DNA of 40,970 nucleotides from Arthrobacter cavernae. GTDB taxonomy: Bacteria > Actinomycetota > Actinomycetes > Actinomycetales > Micrococcaceae. Below, one piece after another: positions 35,048-40,970 of the stretch (positions within the stretch are counted from its first letter, which is position 1; each line of letters opens with the position of its first letter). The DNA lies in contig NZ_JAFNLL010000023.1 in the NCBI RefSeq assembly GCF_017368795.1, positions 1 through 40,970 on the forward strand, in the 5' to 3' direction. The notes beneath the pieces were generated by a model that was not told the DNA's origin, ran no database searches, and worked only from the letters and a program-made list of their open reading frames with translations. The translations under genes and the position numbers were made by a program.

Positions 35048-35920
35048 ATGCAAAGTGGTGTGAATTCTGTGTCCTACGACAACTGGGGCCCGCAGGACAT
35101 GTCTGCTCCGGCCAAACGCCAACTTCCCGCAGTGGCCGTGCAGCGCGGCATGGTGCTTGAGGACGTGCAGTCCGGCTGGGTGGGCGAAGTCACGCGGGTG
35201 GAGAAGTCCGGCGGGATGCACGTGGTGGCCCTCGAGGACCGGCGCGGCAAGACCAAGTCCTTCCAACTGGGCTTCGGCTTCCTGCTCGAGGGCCAGGCCA
35301 TCCGCCTCATGCCGCCGGCCGCCCGCCCTCCCGCCGCCGGTGCGCAGGCGGGCCGGACGGCGTCCGGCTCCGTCCGCGTCGAGGGCCAGCGCGCCCAGGT
35401 GGCAAAGGCCAGCCGCATCTGGGTTGAAGGCAAGCACGACGCCGAACTCGTGGAAAAGGTCTGGGGTGACGACCTCCGCGTGGAGGGCATCGTCGTCGAG
35501 CCGCTGCACGGCGTCGACGACCTCAGGGCCGCGATCGCGGCCTTCTCCCCCGGCCCCGGCCGCAGGCTCGGCATCCTGGTTGACCACCTGGTGCCGGGTT
35601 CCAAGGAATCCAGGATCGCCGCGGACGCCATGTCCCTGCCCGGGGCGGCGGGAAACGTGCTGATTGTCGGCCACCCCTATGTGGACGTGTGGCAGGCCAT
35701 CCGGCCCAGGGTGCTGGGCATTGAACAATGGCCCGAGGTCCCGCGCGGCATGGACTGGAAAACGGGGATCCTCAAGGCCTTTGGCTGGCCGTCGAGCACC
35801 GCCGAGGACGTTGGTCTGGGCTGGCAAAAGCTCCTCGGCGCCGTGCGCAGCTATGCGGATCTGGAAGCATCGCTGTTGGGAAGGGTGGAGGAAGTCATCG
35901 ACTTCCTGACTGTTCCCTGA
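35048..35920 (+). CDS. DUF3097 family protein, possible TOPRIM-like fold
   Basis: This 290-residue soluble protein of the actinobacterial DUF3097 family has no known function. An N-terminal beta-rich module (about 28-90: GMVLEDVQSGWVGEVTRVEK, HVVALEDRRGKTKSFQLG) and an Ala/Pro linker precede a domain beginning RIWVEGKHDAELVEKVWGDD (about 123-142). It continues EPLHGVDDL and LGILVDHLVPGSKESRIA (about 174-191). The VEGKxD and DxxxxGSKE pattern resembles TOPRIM domains such as RNase M5 (inference). ATG has TGAGGA a few bases upstream. It is divergent from hrcA and not coupled to it. Confidence 0.85.
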   Translation: MQSGVNSVSYDNWGPQDMSAPAKRQLPAVAVQRGMVLEDVQSGWVGEVTRVEKSGGMHVVALEDRRGKTKSFQLGFGFLLEGQAIRLMPPAARPPAAGAQAGRTASGSVRVEGQRAQVAKASRIWVEGKHDAELVEKVWGDDLRVEGIVVEPLHGVDDLRAAIAAFSPGPGRRLGILVDHLVPGSKESRIAADAMSLPGAAGNVLIVGHPYVDVWQAIRPRVLGIEQWPEVPRGMDWKTGILKAFGWPSSTAEDVGLGWQKLLGAVRSYADLEASLLGRVEEVIDFLTVP

Positions 35921-35933
35921 GCAATTGGCCCTG

Positions 35934-35995
35934 CTTCCTCGGCAATTTGCCATGGCGCAGCGGGGAGTTGGTCCGCCGATGAAGCGCCGAGGAAG
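35934..35995. repeat. 10-bp inverted repeat between DUF3097 and DUF4870
   Basis: CTTCCTCGGC at 35934-35943 and its complement GCCGAGGAAG at 35986-35995 flank 42 bases. A TATTCT hexamer (35996-36001) follows directly and could be the -10 of the DUF4870 gene. The repeat could be a terminator or an operator; I cannot tell. Confidence 0.5.
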
Positions 35996-36045
35996 TATTC
36001 TGGGACAGCACGACCGCACCGTCTTTACAGCCTAAGGAAGAAACA

Positions 36046-36459
36046 GTGGCACAGAACGCTCCTGAAGAACCGGGCAGCGCCGCAGGCCAGCCCCAGTACC
36101 ATGGCGCTCCTGCCAACGCCCTCCCCCTGACAGCAAGCGAAGACCGGCAGTGGGCCACGCTGGCCCACTTCGGCGGCATCCTGGGCTGCCTGCCTTCCCT
36201 GCTGATCTACCTGATCTTCCGCGACCGCGGCCCCTTCACGGCGCAGGAATCCAAGGAAGCCCTGAACTTCACGCTTCCGCCCACCATCGCCGCCGTGCTC
36301 GCGAACATCCTGGTGCTGCTGCCCGTGGTGGGAAACCTGTTTGCCATTCTTGCCACCGGCATCTGGATCGCGCTGACCTGCTTCTCGGTTTCCGCCGGCA
36401 TCCGCGTCAACCACGGCCAGCCGCACAGGTACCGACTGAACCTGCGCTGGATCAAGTAA
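36046..36459 (+). CDS. DUF4870 family membrane protein
   Basis: This 137-residue protein has a Gly/Pro/Gln-rich N-terminus (about 1-30), then the DUF4870 pattern: DRQWATLAHFGGILGCLPSL, YLIFRDRGPFTAQESKEALNF, and membrane segments at about 42-60, 80-100 and 102-122, ending GIRVNHGQPHRYRLNLRWIK. Family function is unknown; relatives are sometimes called Tic20-like. GTG has AAGGAAGAAACA upstream. Its stop is only nine bases from the convergent hemW stop and no hairpin separates them. Confidence 0.9.
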   Translation: MAQNAPEEPGSAAGQPQYHGAPANALPLTASEDRQWATLAHFGGILGCLPSLLIYLIFRDRGPFTAQESKEALNFTLPPTIAAVLANILVLLPVVGNLFAILATGIWIALTCFSVSAGIRVNHGQPHRYRLNLRWIK

Positions 36460-36468
36460 GCCTGAAAG

Positions 36469-37698
36469 TTACTCCGGGAGGATCCGGCGCACCACGGCGT
36501 CGGCCAACAGGCGGCCTCTCAGGGTCAGTATCAACCTGCCCTTGAACGCGGCCCCAGGATCCACGAGCCCGTCGGCGATGAGCCCCGCCATGGCATGGCG
36601 GCCGACCTTGTCGAGGGCGTCGACGGCGAGACCAGCGCCAAGGCGGGCCTCGAGCATGATGCGCTCCACCTGCCGGGTTCCGGCGTCGAGGGTTTCCCGG
36701 CCTGCCGCGGGCGACACGCCGCCGGCCAGCCGGGAAGCGTAGGCGGTGGGGTGCTTGACGTTCCACCAGCGCACGCCGCCCACATGGGAATGCGCGCCCG
36801 GGCCGATGCCCCACCAGTCGTCCCCGCGCCAGTAGGCGAGGTTGTGCCGGCAGGCCTGCTCCGGTGTCCGCGACCAGTTGCTGACCTCATACCAGCTGAG
36901 CCCTGCCTCGATGATCAGCTGATCGGCGAGTTCGTATTTGTCGGCATGGTCGTCGTCGTCGATTCCGGGAACTTCCCCGCGGCGGATCTGGGCGGCAAGC
37001 TTGGTGCCGTCCTCCACGATCAGCGCGTAGGCGCTGATATGGTCCGGACCATAGGACAATGCGGTCTCCAGGGAGAGCCGCCAGTCGTCCATGGACTCGC
37101 CGGGGGTGCCGTAAATGAGGTCGAGGCTGACGGCCAGGCCGGCGTCGCGCGCCCACTGCACCACCTGCGGAACGCGGCTGGGCGTGTGGGTACGGTCCAG
37201 GACCTTCAGGACGTGGGGAACCGCGGACTGCATGCCGAAGGAAACCCGGGTAAACCCGGCATCCGCCAGCAGCTGCAGGGATTCGGGCGTGACCGAGTCC
37301 GGGTTTGCTTCCGTGGTCACTTCGGCGCCGGCTTCCAGGCCCCAGTGCCCGACGGCGGCAGCCAGGATCCGCGCGAGATCTTCCGCCGGGAGCAGCGTGG
37401 GGGTGCCGCCGCCGAAGAAGACGGTGCCCATGGGCCGGTGCGGGAGCCCGGACGCCGCCAGGGCGCGGGCGGCGAAGTCCACTTCGGACACTGCCGTGGT
37501 GGCGTAGGCATCCTGCGAGGCCCCGCCACCGAGCTCGGTGGCCGTGTAGGTGTTGAAGTCGCAGTAGCCGCAGCGGACAGCGCAGAAGGGGATGTGCACG
37601 TACAGCCCGAACTTGCGCTGCCCGACGCCGTCGAGCACCTGCGGCGGCAAGAGGCCGTCCGCAGGTGCCGGGTCGCCGAGCGGAAGGACGCTAGGCAT
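36469..37698 (-). CDS. hemW: radical SAM heme chaperone HemW
   Basis: HemW is a radical SAM enzyme-like protein that binds heme and delivers it to respiratory enzymes; it was formerly misnamed oxygen-independent coproporphyrinogen oxidase. The 409 residues contain GLYVHIPFCAVRCGYCDFNT with the cluster motif C39-x3-C43-x2-C46, FGGGTPTLLP, EANPD, RVSFGMQS and the C-terminal HemN_C domain (about 300-400) with GIGPGAHSH. It lies 48 bases after lepA in the usual lepA-hemW order. It could supply heme to the cytochromes encoded earlier in this window (inference). Confidence 0.94.
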   Translation of the reverse strand: MPSVLPLGDPAPADGLLPPQVLDGVGQRKFGLYVHIPFCAVRCGYCDFNTYTATELGGGASQDAYATTAVSEVDFAARALAASGLPHRPMGTVFFGGGTPTLLPAEDLARILAAAVGHWGLEAGAEVTTEANPDSVTPESLQLLADAGFTRVSFGMQSAVPHVLKVLDRTHTPSRVPQVVQWARDAGLAVSLDLIYGTPGESMDDWRLSLETALSYGPDHISAYALIVEDGTKLAAQIRRGEVPGIDDDDHADKYELADQLIIEAGLSWYEVSNWSRTPEQACRHNLAYWRGDDWWGIGPGAHSHVGGVRWWNVKHPTAYASRLAGGVSPAAGRETLDAGTRQVERIMLEARLGAGLAVDALDKVGRHAMAGLIADGLVDPGAAFKGRLILTLRGRLLADAVVRRILPE

Positions 37699-37746
37699 GG
37701 GTGCCGCCGTGCGCCGGTACCGCTGTTTTCTGGGCGAACAGCCGCA

Positions 37747-39600
37747 TTACTTCTTGGCCTTGTCCTTCGACTCGTCCGTGGTCAGGGCAGCGATGAAGGC
37801 TTCCTGCGGCACCTCGACGCGGCCCACCATCTTCATGCGCTTCTTGCCTTCCTTCTGCTTCTCGAGAAGTTTGCGCTTACGGGAAATGTCACCGCCGTAG
37901 CACTTGGCAAGAACGTCCTTGCGGATCGCCCGGATGCTTTCGCGGGCGATGATCCGGGAGCCAATGGCGGCCTGGATGGGCACTTCGAACTGCTGGCGCG
38001 GGATGAGCTCGCGCAGCTTGGTGGTCATCATCACACCGTAGGCGTAGGCCTTGTCACGGTGGGTGATGGCGGAGAAGGCATCGACCTGCTCGCCCTGGAG
38101 CATGATGTCCACCTTGACAAGATCGGCCACCTGATCGCCGTCGGCCTTCCAGTCCAGCGAGCCGTAGCCGCGGGTCTTGGACTTGAGGATGTCGAAGAAG
38201 TCGAAGACGATCTCGGCCAGCGGCAGGCGGTACCGGATTTCCACCCGGTCCTCGGACAAGTAGTCCATGCCGCCCATGACGCCGCGGCGGCTCTGGCACA
38301 ACTCCATAATGGCGCCGACGAACTCGTTCGGCGCCAGGATGGTGGCGGAAACCATGGGCTCGCGGACCTCGGCGATCTTGCCGGTGGGGTATTCGCTGGG
38401 GTTGGTGACGTGGACCATCTTCTTGTCCTCCAGCGTCACCTCGTACTCCACGTTGGGGGCCGTGGAGATCAGGTCCAGGTTATACTCACGCTCGAGACGC
38501 TCACGGGTGATTTCCAGGTGCAGCAGGCCCAGGAAGCCCACGCGGAAGCCGAAGCCCAGCGCGGCGGATGTTTCGGGCTCGTACACGAGCGCCGCGTCGT
38601 TGAGCATCAGCTTTTCCAAGGCGTCGCGGAGCACCGGATAGTCCGTGCCGTCCAGCGGATACAGGCCGGAGAAGACCATGGGCTTGGCGTCCGCATAGCC
38701 GGCCAGGGACTGCGATGCGGGCTTGGCCAGGTTGGTCACGGTGTCGCCGACCTTGGACTGGCGGACGTCCTTCACGCCGGTGATCAGATAGCCGACCTCG
38801 CCGACGCCCAGGCCCTTGGAAGGGGTGGGCTCCGGGGAGCTGACACCAATTTCCAGGAGCTCGTGAGTGGCACGGGTGGACATCATCTGGATGCGCTCAC
38901 GCGGGTGCAGCATGCCATCCACCACACGGACGTAAGTGACCACGCCGCGGTAGGTGTCATAGACCGAGTCGAAGATCATGGCGCGGGCCGGGGCATCCGG
39001 GTCGCCGACCGGAGCCGGGAGATCGCGGACGATCTTGTCCAGCAGTGCCTCGACGCCCGCACCGGTCTTGCCGGAGACGCGCAGCACGTCTTCCGGATCG
39101 CCGCCGATGAGGCTGGCCAGTTCCGCCGCGTACTTCTCGGGCTGTGCCGCCGGGAGGTCGATCTTGTTCAGCACCGGGATGATGGTGAGGTTGTTTTCCA
39201 TCGCCAGGTAGAGGTTGGCCAGGGTCTGGGCCTCAATGCCCTGCGCTGCATCCACCAGGAGCACTGCACCTTCACAGGCTGCCAGGGAGCGCGAGACTTC
39301 ATAGGTGAAGTCGACGTGGCCGGGGGTATCAATCATGTTCAGCGCGTAGCTGGTGCCATCCAGTTCCCAGGGCATGCGGACTGCCTGGGACTTGATGGTG
39401 ATGCCACGCTCACGTTCGATATCCATGCGGTCCAGATACTGGGCCTTCATGTCGCGTGATTGAACGACGCCGGTGTACTGCAGCATGCGGTCGGCCAGGG
39501 TGGACTTACCGTGGTCGATGTGGGCAATGATGCAGAAGTTCCGGATGATGGCCGGATCTGTCGCGGCGGGCACCGGTGCGGTGCGGGCCATGGGAGACAC
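37747..39600 (-). CDS. lepA: elongation factor 4 (LepA)
   Basis: EF4 is a ribosome-binding translational GTPase related to EF-G. The 617 residues fit the family: [20 protein letters not shown] (P-loop about 26-34), [14 protein letters not shown] (switch I), DTPGHVDF (G3), NKIDLP (G4), then domains II and III, the EF-G domain V-like region, and the LepA-specific C-terminal domain with [28 protein letters not shown] 39600 has AAGGA six bases upstream, better placed than the ATG at 39591. It is followed by hemW. Confidence 0.97.
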   Translation of the reverse strand: MSPMARTAPVPAATDPAIIRNFCIIAHIDHGKSTLADRMLQYTGVVQSRDMKAQYLDRMDIERERGITIKSQAVRMPWELDGTSYALNMIDTPGHVDFTYEVSRSLAACEGAVLLVDAAQGIEAQTLANLYLAMENNLTIIPVLNKIDLPAAQPEKYAAELASLIGGDPEDVLRVSGKTGAGVEALLDKIVRDLPAPVGDPDAPARAMIFDSVYDTYRGVVTYVRVVDGMLHPRERIQMMSTRATHELLEIGVSSPEPTPSKGLGVGEVGYLITGVKDVRQSKVGDTVTNLAKPASQSLAGYADAKPMVFSGLYPLDGTDYPVLRDALEKLMLNDAALVYEPETSAALGFGFRVGFLGLLHLEITRERLEREYNLDLISTAPNVEYEVTLEDKKMVHVTNPSEYPTGKIAEVREPMVSATILAPNEFVGAIMELCQSRRGVMGGMDYLSEDRVEIRYRLPLAEIVFDFFDILKSKTRGYGSLDWKADGDQVADLVKVDIMLQGEQVDAFSAITHRDKAYAYGVMMTTKLRELIPRQQFEVPIQAAIGSRIIARESIRAIRKDVLAKCYGGDISRKRKLLEKQKEGKKRMKMVGRVEVPQEAFIAALTTDESKDKAKK

Positions 39601-39803
39601 GCAGGGTCCTTACTGTCGACACTCACACGGCCGTTTACCGGAGTGGCGATGCCCACCCGGCTCTTGCCGCGTATTTGAACTTCCAGTGTCCCATGAACGC
39701 GCGGTTCGCCGTACATTGGCCGGCCGGGCAAGGACGCGGAATCCCGCAGCGGTCCGGCCGGGCCCAGCGACTCCCGGGCGGGAGCATGCCGCGCAAGGCA
39801 CAG

Positions 39804-39809
39804 TACGGT
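39804..39809 (+). promoter_or_regulatory. -10 hexamer predicting leaderless PemK-like mRNA
   Basis: TACGGT, six bases, then ATG at 39816. The start has no ribosome-binding site; no -35 is evident. Confidence 0.4.
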
Positions 39810-39815
39810 AGTGCC

Positions 39816-40358
39816 ATGGCATTCGAGCTGCGCGTATTCGGCGATCTGATCAAGCGTTCACTGCGGTTCCTGGGCGGCAAAGCGGCGGCCCCCACCAAGG
39901 TGCGGCGTCCGGCGTCGGGACACCCGACGCCGGGACGTCCGGCCATCGGGGAGTCCGCAGGCTCCTACCCGGGCGACTTCCAGGGCGTGGCGTCCATCCA
40001 CTACTCCCCCAAACCGGACGGCCAGCCCGATCCGGGCGAAATCGTGTGGAGCTGGGTGCCGTTCGAGGACGACCACTCCCGGGGGAAGGACCGTCCCGTC
40101 CTTCTGGTGGCGCGGGACGGCAAGTGGCTGCTGGGGCTCATGTTGACCAGCAAGGACCACGACAACGGCACGCGGTCCGGAGACTACGTGGACATCGGCG
40201 CCGGTCCCTGGGACCGCCAATGGCGTCCGAGCGAGGTGAAGCTGGACAGGATCATCCGGGTCAACCCGTCCACCGTCCGGCGCGAAGGCGCCATCCTGGA
40301 CAACGCCACATTCCAGACGGTCTCCCGGGAACTGCGGACGCGACACGGCTGGAGCTAA
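39816..40358 (+). CDS. PemK/MazF-like protein without antitoxin
   Basis: This 180-residue protein has a basic N-terminal part with a Pro/Gly/Ala-rich linker (about 20-50). It continues with a PemK/MazF-type barrel: PGEIVWSWVPFEDDHSRGKDRPVLLV (about 73-98), WLLGLMLTSKDHD, VDIGAGPWDRQWRPSEVKLDRIIRVN and a terminal helix. MazF toxins are mRNA endoribonucleases with the same G-x-I-W and RPVLVV-like motifs, so nuclease activity is possible. No antitoxin gene lies on either side, and the conserved housekeeping position suggests a non-toxin role in the cell (inference). The start is chosen by a TACGGT hexamer six bases upstream. Confidence 0.82.
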   Translation: MAFELRVFGDLIKRSLRFLGGKAAAPTKVRRPASGHPTPGRPAIGESAGSYPGDFQGVASIHYSPKPDGQPDPGEIVWSWVPFEDDHSRGKDRPVLLVARDGKWLLGLMLTSKDHDNGTRSGDYVDIGAGPWDRQWRPSEVKLDRIIRVNPSTVRREGAILDNATFQTVSRELRTRHGWS

Positions 40359-40390
40359 GCCGCATTCCCGGTCCGGCCGCACGAATCTGC

Positions 40391-40396
40391 TATCCT
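40391..40396 (+). promoter_or_regulatory. candidate -10 of rpsT
   Basis: TATCCT matches TATAAT at four of six positions and would give a 5' leader of about 125 bases. The -35 is not clear. Confidence 0.4.
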
Positions 40397-40434
40397 TTGT
40401 AGCTGTGTGTCCGTGCAGGTCGACGGCCACTCAT

Positions 40435-40481
40435 GGTTGGCTGCCATAGGCATCCCCACGCCGCTCAGTCGATGGCCAACC
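40435..40481 (+). promoter_or_regulatory. structured rpsT leader hairpin
   Basis: GGTTGG (40435-40440) and CCAT (40444-40447) pair with ATGG (40472-40475) and CCAACC (40476-40481) across a three-base bulge, ending about 50 bases before the rpsT start. S20 represses its own translation in E. coli, so an autogenous site is conceivable. Confidence 0.45.
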
Positions 40482-40528
40482 TGAAAACCCTCTAGACCAT
40501 TTCCGCATTAAAAAGAGAGTTCACACAC

Positions 40529-40789
40529 GTGGCTAATATCAAGTCCCAGAAGAAGCGCATCCTCACCAACGAGAAGGCCCGCCTGCGTAACAACGCAGTC
40601 AAGTCTGAGCTGAAGACGGCCATCCGCGCCGTTGCCGTCGCCGTTGAGTCCTCGGACAAGGATGCTGCTGCAACTGCTCTTGTTGCTGCCAGCCGCAAGC
40701 TGGACAAGGCTGTCAGCAAGGGCGTTATTCACAAGAACAACGCTGCAAACCGCAAGTCGGCGATCTCCAAGAAGGTCAACGCACTCTAA
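40529..40789 (+). CDS. rpsT: 30S ribosomal protein S20
   Basis: S20 is a primary 16S rRNA-binding protein of the small subunit. The 86 residues begin [21 protein letters not shown], the universal S20 N-terminus, and continue as a highly basic helical bundle with [28 protein letters not shown] starts the gene after AAAGAGAG. Codon use is biased to C-ending codons and AAG, as expected for a highly expressed gene. A long structured leader lies upstream and a strong terminator downstream. Confidence 0.97.
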   Translation: MANIKSQKKRILTNEKARLRNNAVKSELKTAIRAVAVAVESSDKDAAATALVAASRKLDKAVSKGVIHKNNAANRKSAISKKVNAL

Positions 40790-40816
40790 GGTTTCTCCAG
40801 TTCGACTGAGCTGATC

Positions 40817-40849
40817 AAGTGGCCGGCACCCGTTGGGTGCCGGCCACTT
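40817..40849. terminator. bidirectional terminator after rpsT
   Basis: A 14-bp perfect stem (AAGTGGCCGGCACC at 40817-40830 with its complement at 40836-40849) has a five-base loop. It also faces the convergent minus-strand gene at the right edge. Confidence 0.92.
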
Positions 40850-40894
40850 GGATTTAAGCGGACTGCTTCAGTTTCCGTGTCAGCTCCGGCCACG

Positions 40895-40970
40895 TCAGTT
40901 GCGGCGGACCGAGGTGGCGATAACCGTCACGGCGTGCTCGACGGCGTACACGGGGTCCCGTGAGAGGCCC
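40895..40970 (-). CDS. holA: C-terminal fragment, probably DNA polymerase III subunit delta
   Basis: The last 24 codons of a minus-strand gene read GLSRDPVYAVEHAVTVIATS then VRRN and stop. The P-V-Y-A-V-E-x-A-V pattern resembles the end of actinobacterial HolA, the clamp-loader delta subunit, and holA next to rpsT is a common order. Only the C-terminus is visible, so the name is tentative. The gene continues past the right edge. Confidence 0.5.
   Translation of the reverse strand, partial: GLSRDPVYAVEHAVTVIATSVRRN

Noticed and set aside
36595..39459. 954-codon open frame on the plus strand
   Set aside because: It is antisense to hemW and lepA, both certain by motifs. Long antisense frames are typical of high-G+C codon bias, and the translation has no recognisable domain.

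Overview
The window reads as a chromosome segment of a high-G+C actinobacterium, most likely Micrococcaceae and close to Arthrobacter/Pseudarthrobacter. This is inferred from the gene families (QcrC/A/B with CtaC/D/E/F, DUF3043, DUF3054, DUF3097, LytR-CpsA-Psr with LytR_C, HrcA-DnaJ2), frequent GTG/TTG starts, and the conserved order lepA-hemW / hrcA-dnaJ-rsmE / phoH-ybeY-CNNM-era / leuA-recO-uppS. It is mostly core genome. I see no prophage, insertion sequence, CRISPR array, rRNA or tRNA.

Layout. 1-2.6 kb: a small unassigned protein, three separate VOC-fold (glyoxalase-like) genes and a DUF3054 membrane protein. 2.7-4.1 kb: a stand-alone Lrp/AsnC effector domain and an isolated trpD. 4.2-13.5 kb: the aerobic respiratory supercomplex, with ctaE-qcrC-qcrA-qcrB on the plus strand and ctaC-ctaD-ctaF on the minus strand. 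Between the two arms lie a divergent GntR/UTRA regulator and an HPr gene, with a DasR-type palindrome between them. A HesB/IscA-type Fe-S protein follows ctaC. 13.7-20 kb: an M20 dipeptidase, DUF3043, pyrD, two tandem paralogous alpha/beta hydrolases and uppS. 20-30.6 kb: recO, leuA (with a putative Leu-codon leader peptide), an M13 metallopeptidase, an LCP cell-wall ligase, era, a CNNM/CBS membrane protein, ybeY and phoH. 30.8-41 kb: a GerMN-type lipoprotein, rsmE, dnaJ, hrcA with a CIRCE operator, DUF3097, DUF4870, hemW, lepA, an orphan PemK/MazF-like protein, rpsT, and the last codons of what is probably holA.

How the genes work together. The cta/qcr genes encode nearly all subunits of a menaquinol:cytochrome c:oxygen chain, including the di-heme QcrC that links bc1 to the aa3 oxidase. 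PyrD also feeds electrons to quinone. hrcA-dnaJ-rsmE and phoH-ybeY-CNNM-era are stress, ribosome-maturation and GTPase operons with overlapping or closely spaced genes.

The strongest signals beyond routine annotation are: (i) a series of seven genes whose start codon lies 6-7 nt downstream of a TAnnnT or CATAAT hexamer, predicting leaderless transcripts; (ii) a near-consensus dre palindrome between the DasR-like regulator and an HPr whose active-site Pro is Ala; (iii) a leuA leader with three Leu codons, a GC-rich hairpin and a perfect 10-bp inverted repeat over the promoter region; (iv) a 23-bp tandem duplication that changes the leuA C-terminus; and (v) a lipoprotein whose best ribosome-binding site points at an ATC codon. 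I found no clear novel multi-gene system.
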